This document shows, in pieces, positions 3,940 to 5,639 of a DNA stretch of 5,639 nt. The DNA lies in contig CP070706.1 in the NCBI GenBank assembly GCA_020350085.1, forward strand, positions 1,176,385-1,182,023, in the 5' to 3' direction. This DNA is from Acidobacteriota bacterium. GTDB taxonomy: Bacteria; Acidobacteriota; Polarisedimenticolia; J045. The number at the start of each line of letters is the position of its first letter. The stretch's first letter is position 1. The position numbers and the translations under genes were made by a program. A model generated the notes under the pieces. The model did no database searches. It was not told the DNA's origin and saw only the letters and a program-made list of their open reading frames with translations.

Positions 3940-5639
3940 ATGCGTCGCTCGAGCCGGGCTTTCGCCTTTCTGTTGGCTTTGATCGCCCTGACGGGGCTGG
4001 CCGCGTCATCCGGGGAGTTGCCGCGTCCATCGCTGGAAATAGAGTTCGCCGGCGAGGTGCATCAGGTCTGGGTGGGCGTGTTGCGGCCCGATGGGCAGAT
4101 CGAGCGTCATCTCGTCCACGAGTCGGCACTCGCGGTCGAGCCGGCCGGGACGGGGCGAGTCGGCCGGGCGATGTTTGCCAACTGGGAGAGCGCGGCTGGC
4201 GAGCGTTGGTCGACTTTCAGCCGCGATGACGGAGAGAGCTGGTCGCCAGCGCGACCGATCAAGACCGAGATCAGGCTTCGCGACGAGGCCGTTTCGAGCG
4301 GTGAGTCGTGGCCTGCGGTCCCGGCGGGCTTTGCGTTGCCCGCGCACGGGGAACTGTACGTCGTGCAGTTCCGCAGCGTGGGGCTTCCGGAATGGCGGAG
4401 CGCGCTCGGGGACCGTGGCGCAACCGTGTTCCAGTACCTACCGTACAACGCTCACATCGTGCGGATTCCCCCGCCGGCCCTGGACTCGATCGCGACGCTC
4501 GACTTCGTCGAGCGCATCGAGCCTTATCACCCGTGGTATCGACTCCCGGCCGACGTGCGAGCTTGGCTGGAACAAGCTGACGAGTACGCCGATGCCTCGG
4601 ACGCTCCGCGGCGGCTGCGCGTGATGGCCCTCGAGTGGGGCGCTGCGGGCAAACGCAGAGTCGCTCAGGCGGCGATCAGCCTCGGGGCAACCGTCGAGGC
4701 CAACACTCCTCACGGCCACATCGTCGAGCTGTGGCTCACACGCGGCCAGCTTCGGCAGCTCGCCGCCCACGACGACGTTCTGTGGGCGGACTTCTGGACC
4801 CCTGCCGAGACCGACATGGATCTCGTCCGCGAGGACTCGGGTGCCAACTGGGTCGAGGACAATTTCGGCTTCTGTGGCCAGGGCGTACGCGGCGAGGTGA
4901 TGGACTCCGGTATTCAGTCCGACCATCCCGACTTCGACGGCATTTTGCTGCACACCTCTCACGATACGGCGAGCCACGGAACGAGCACGTACGGGATCGT
5001 GTTCGGCAACGGCAATCGCGACGGTGATGGCGAGGCGAAAGCAACCGGGCACATGCCGTGCGCCGAGCAGGGCATCTTCGCCGATTACGGGTCAGTAAGT
5101 GACCGCTTCGCCCACACGCAGGAGTTGAAAGGCGATCCGTACTTCGCTTCGTTTCAGACCAACTCTTGGGGTGACGCGCGCACTCGTTCCTATACGAGCG
5201 TCTCGCACGAGATGGACGACATCATCTGGCGGCTCGACATCGCCATCACCCAGTCGCAGTCCAACGCCGGTAACCAGGACAGCCGACCTCAGGCGTGGGC
5301 CAAGAACATCATCAGCGTCGGCGGAATCAAGCATAAGGACACGCTGACCACGACGGATGACGATTGGACCAATGGCGGGTCGATCGGACCGGCTGAGGAC
5401 GGCCGGATCAAACCAGATGTGAATTACTGGTACGACAGCATCTACACGACGACGACCGGCAGCAGCTACACGTCCGGCTTCGGCGGCACGTCCGCGGCCA
5501 CACCGGAGTCGGCGGGCGTTCTCGGTCTGATGGTCCAGATGTGGTCGGAGAATGTCTGGAACACCGACCCGGTCGGCAGCACGGTGTTCGAGAAACAGCC
5601 CCACTTCGCCACGATCAAGGCGCTTCTGATCAACAACGC
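3940..5639 (+). CDS. Secreted S8 (subtilisin-family) serine protease with tandem prodomains, 3' truncated by window
   Basis: This is an exported endopeptidase predicted to cut extracellular protein. The frame is open from 3940 to the window end (566 codons, no stop), so the C-terminus is missing. A Sec-type signal peptide covers residues 1 to about 23 (basic MRRSSR, then a hydrophobic core, cleavage near LAAS). Residues about 30-135 form a poorly recognised segment with one Asp-box, SRDDGESW (94-101). Two similar I9/fervidolysin-like prodomain units follow at about 138-202 and 226-290. The catalytic domain starts near 305 with Asp322 (VMDSG), His346 (SHGTSTYG), the substrate-binding QTNSWG (406-411), oxyanion Asn445 (NAGN) and Ser518 (GGTSAATPES). 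All key residues are present, so it should be active. A polar NRDGDGE loop (359-365) may bind calcium. C312 and C374 could form a disulfide. The missing part may carry a sorting or adhesion domain. Family is certain; specificity is unknown. Confidence 0.93.
   Translation, partial: MRRSSRAFAFLLALIALTGLAASSGELPRPSLEIEFAGEVHQVWVGVLRPDGQIERHLVHESALAVEPAGTGRVGRAMFANWESAAGERWSTFSRDDGESWSPARPIKTEIRLRDEAVSSGESWPAVPAGFALPAHGELYVVQFRSVGLPEWRSALGDRGATVFQYLPYNAHIVRIPPPALDSIATLDFVERIEPYHPWYRLPADVRAWLEQADEYADASDAPRRLRVMALEWGAAGKRRVAQAAISLGATVEANTPHGHIVELWLTRGQLRQLAAHDDVLWADFWTPAETDMDLVREDSGANWVEDNFGFCGQGVRGEVMDSGIQSDHPDFDGILLHTSHDTASHGTSTYGIVFGNGNRDGDGEAKATGHMPCAEQGIFADYGSVSDRFAHTQELKGDPYFASFQTNSWGDARTRSYTSVSHEMDDIIWRLDIAITQSQSNAGNQDSRPQAWAKNIISVGGIKHKDTLTTTDDDWTNGGSIGPAEDGRIKPDVNYWYDSIYTTTTGSSYTSGFGGTSAATPESAGVLGLMVQMWSENVWNTDPVGSTVFEKQPHFATIKALLINN

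Noticed and set aside
4438..5052. Minus-strand open frames opposite the S8 protease (4438-5052 and 5092-5604)
   Set aside because: Both lie antisense to the prodomains and catalytic core of a protease with all active-site residues; no ribosome binding site or recognisable domain.
1..5639. CRISPR array, tRNA or rRNA gene, insertion sequence or attachment site
   Set aside because: No regularly spaced repeats, no cloverleaf-like sequence, no transposase frame with terminal inverted repeats and no flanking duplications were seen; nearly all of the window is accounted for by three intact coding frames.

Overview
The window is GC-rich bacterial DNA, densely coding and without introns. Shine-Dalgarno sites (AGGAG, GGGAGG, AGGAGGAG) sit about 6 nt before each of the three start codons. 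The gene content (a bacterial OPT-family transporter, a PepD-type dipeptidase and a large secreted S8 protease with a BNR-like N-terminus) fits a free-living, protein-degrading, high-GC Gram-negative lineage. Acidobacteriota, Gemmatimonadota or an Eisenbacteria-like candidate phylum are possible. That placement is a guess from gene types; no rRNA or other marker is present.

Layout, left to right: (1) positions 1-31 probably hold the last nine codons and stop of a plus-strand gene; (2) 32-89 is a short convergent gap with a GC-rich hairpin; (3) 90-2132, minus strand, is an OPT-family oligopeptide transporter of 680 residues; (4) 2133-2227 is a 95-nt gap with no strong terminator; (5) 2228-3679, minus strand, is aminoacyl-histidine dipeptidase PepD, 483 residues, with all expected metal and catalytic residues; (6) 3680-3939 is a 260-bp divergent intergenic region rich in inverted repeats; (7) 3940 to the window end, plus strand, is a secreted subtilisin-family (S8) protease with an intact catalytic triad. 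Its C-terminus lies beyond the window.

Together the genes suggest a protein-scavenging route. The exported protease would cut extracellular protein, the OPT carrier would import short peptides, and PepD would hydrolyse dipeptides in the cytoplasm. pepD and the transporter are same-strand neighbours and probably one transcript; the protease is divergent from them across the shared control region.

The least ordinary parts are the protease's N-terminal architecture (signal peptide, single Asp-box segment, two tandem I9-like prodomains) and the divergent intergenic region. That region has three successive stem-loops, each with a 5-nt loop, before the protease gene, and a strong hairpin just before the pepD ribosome binding site. 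I did not find a wholly new system; the protein families are known.
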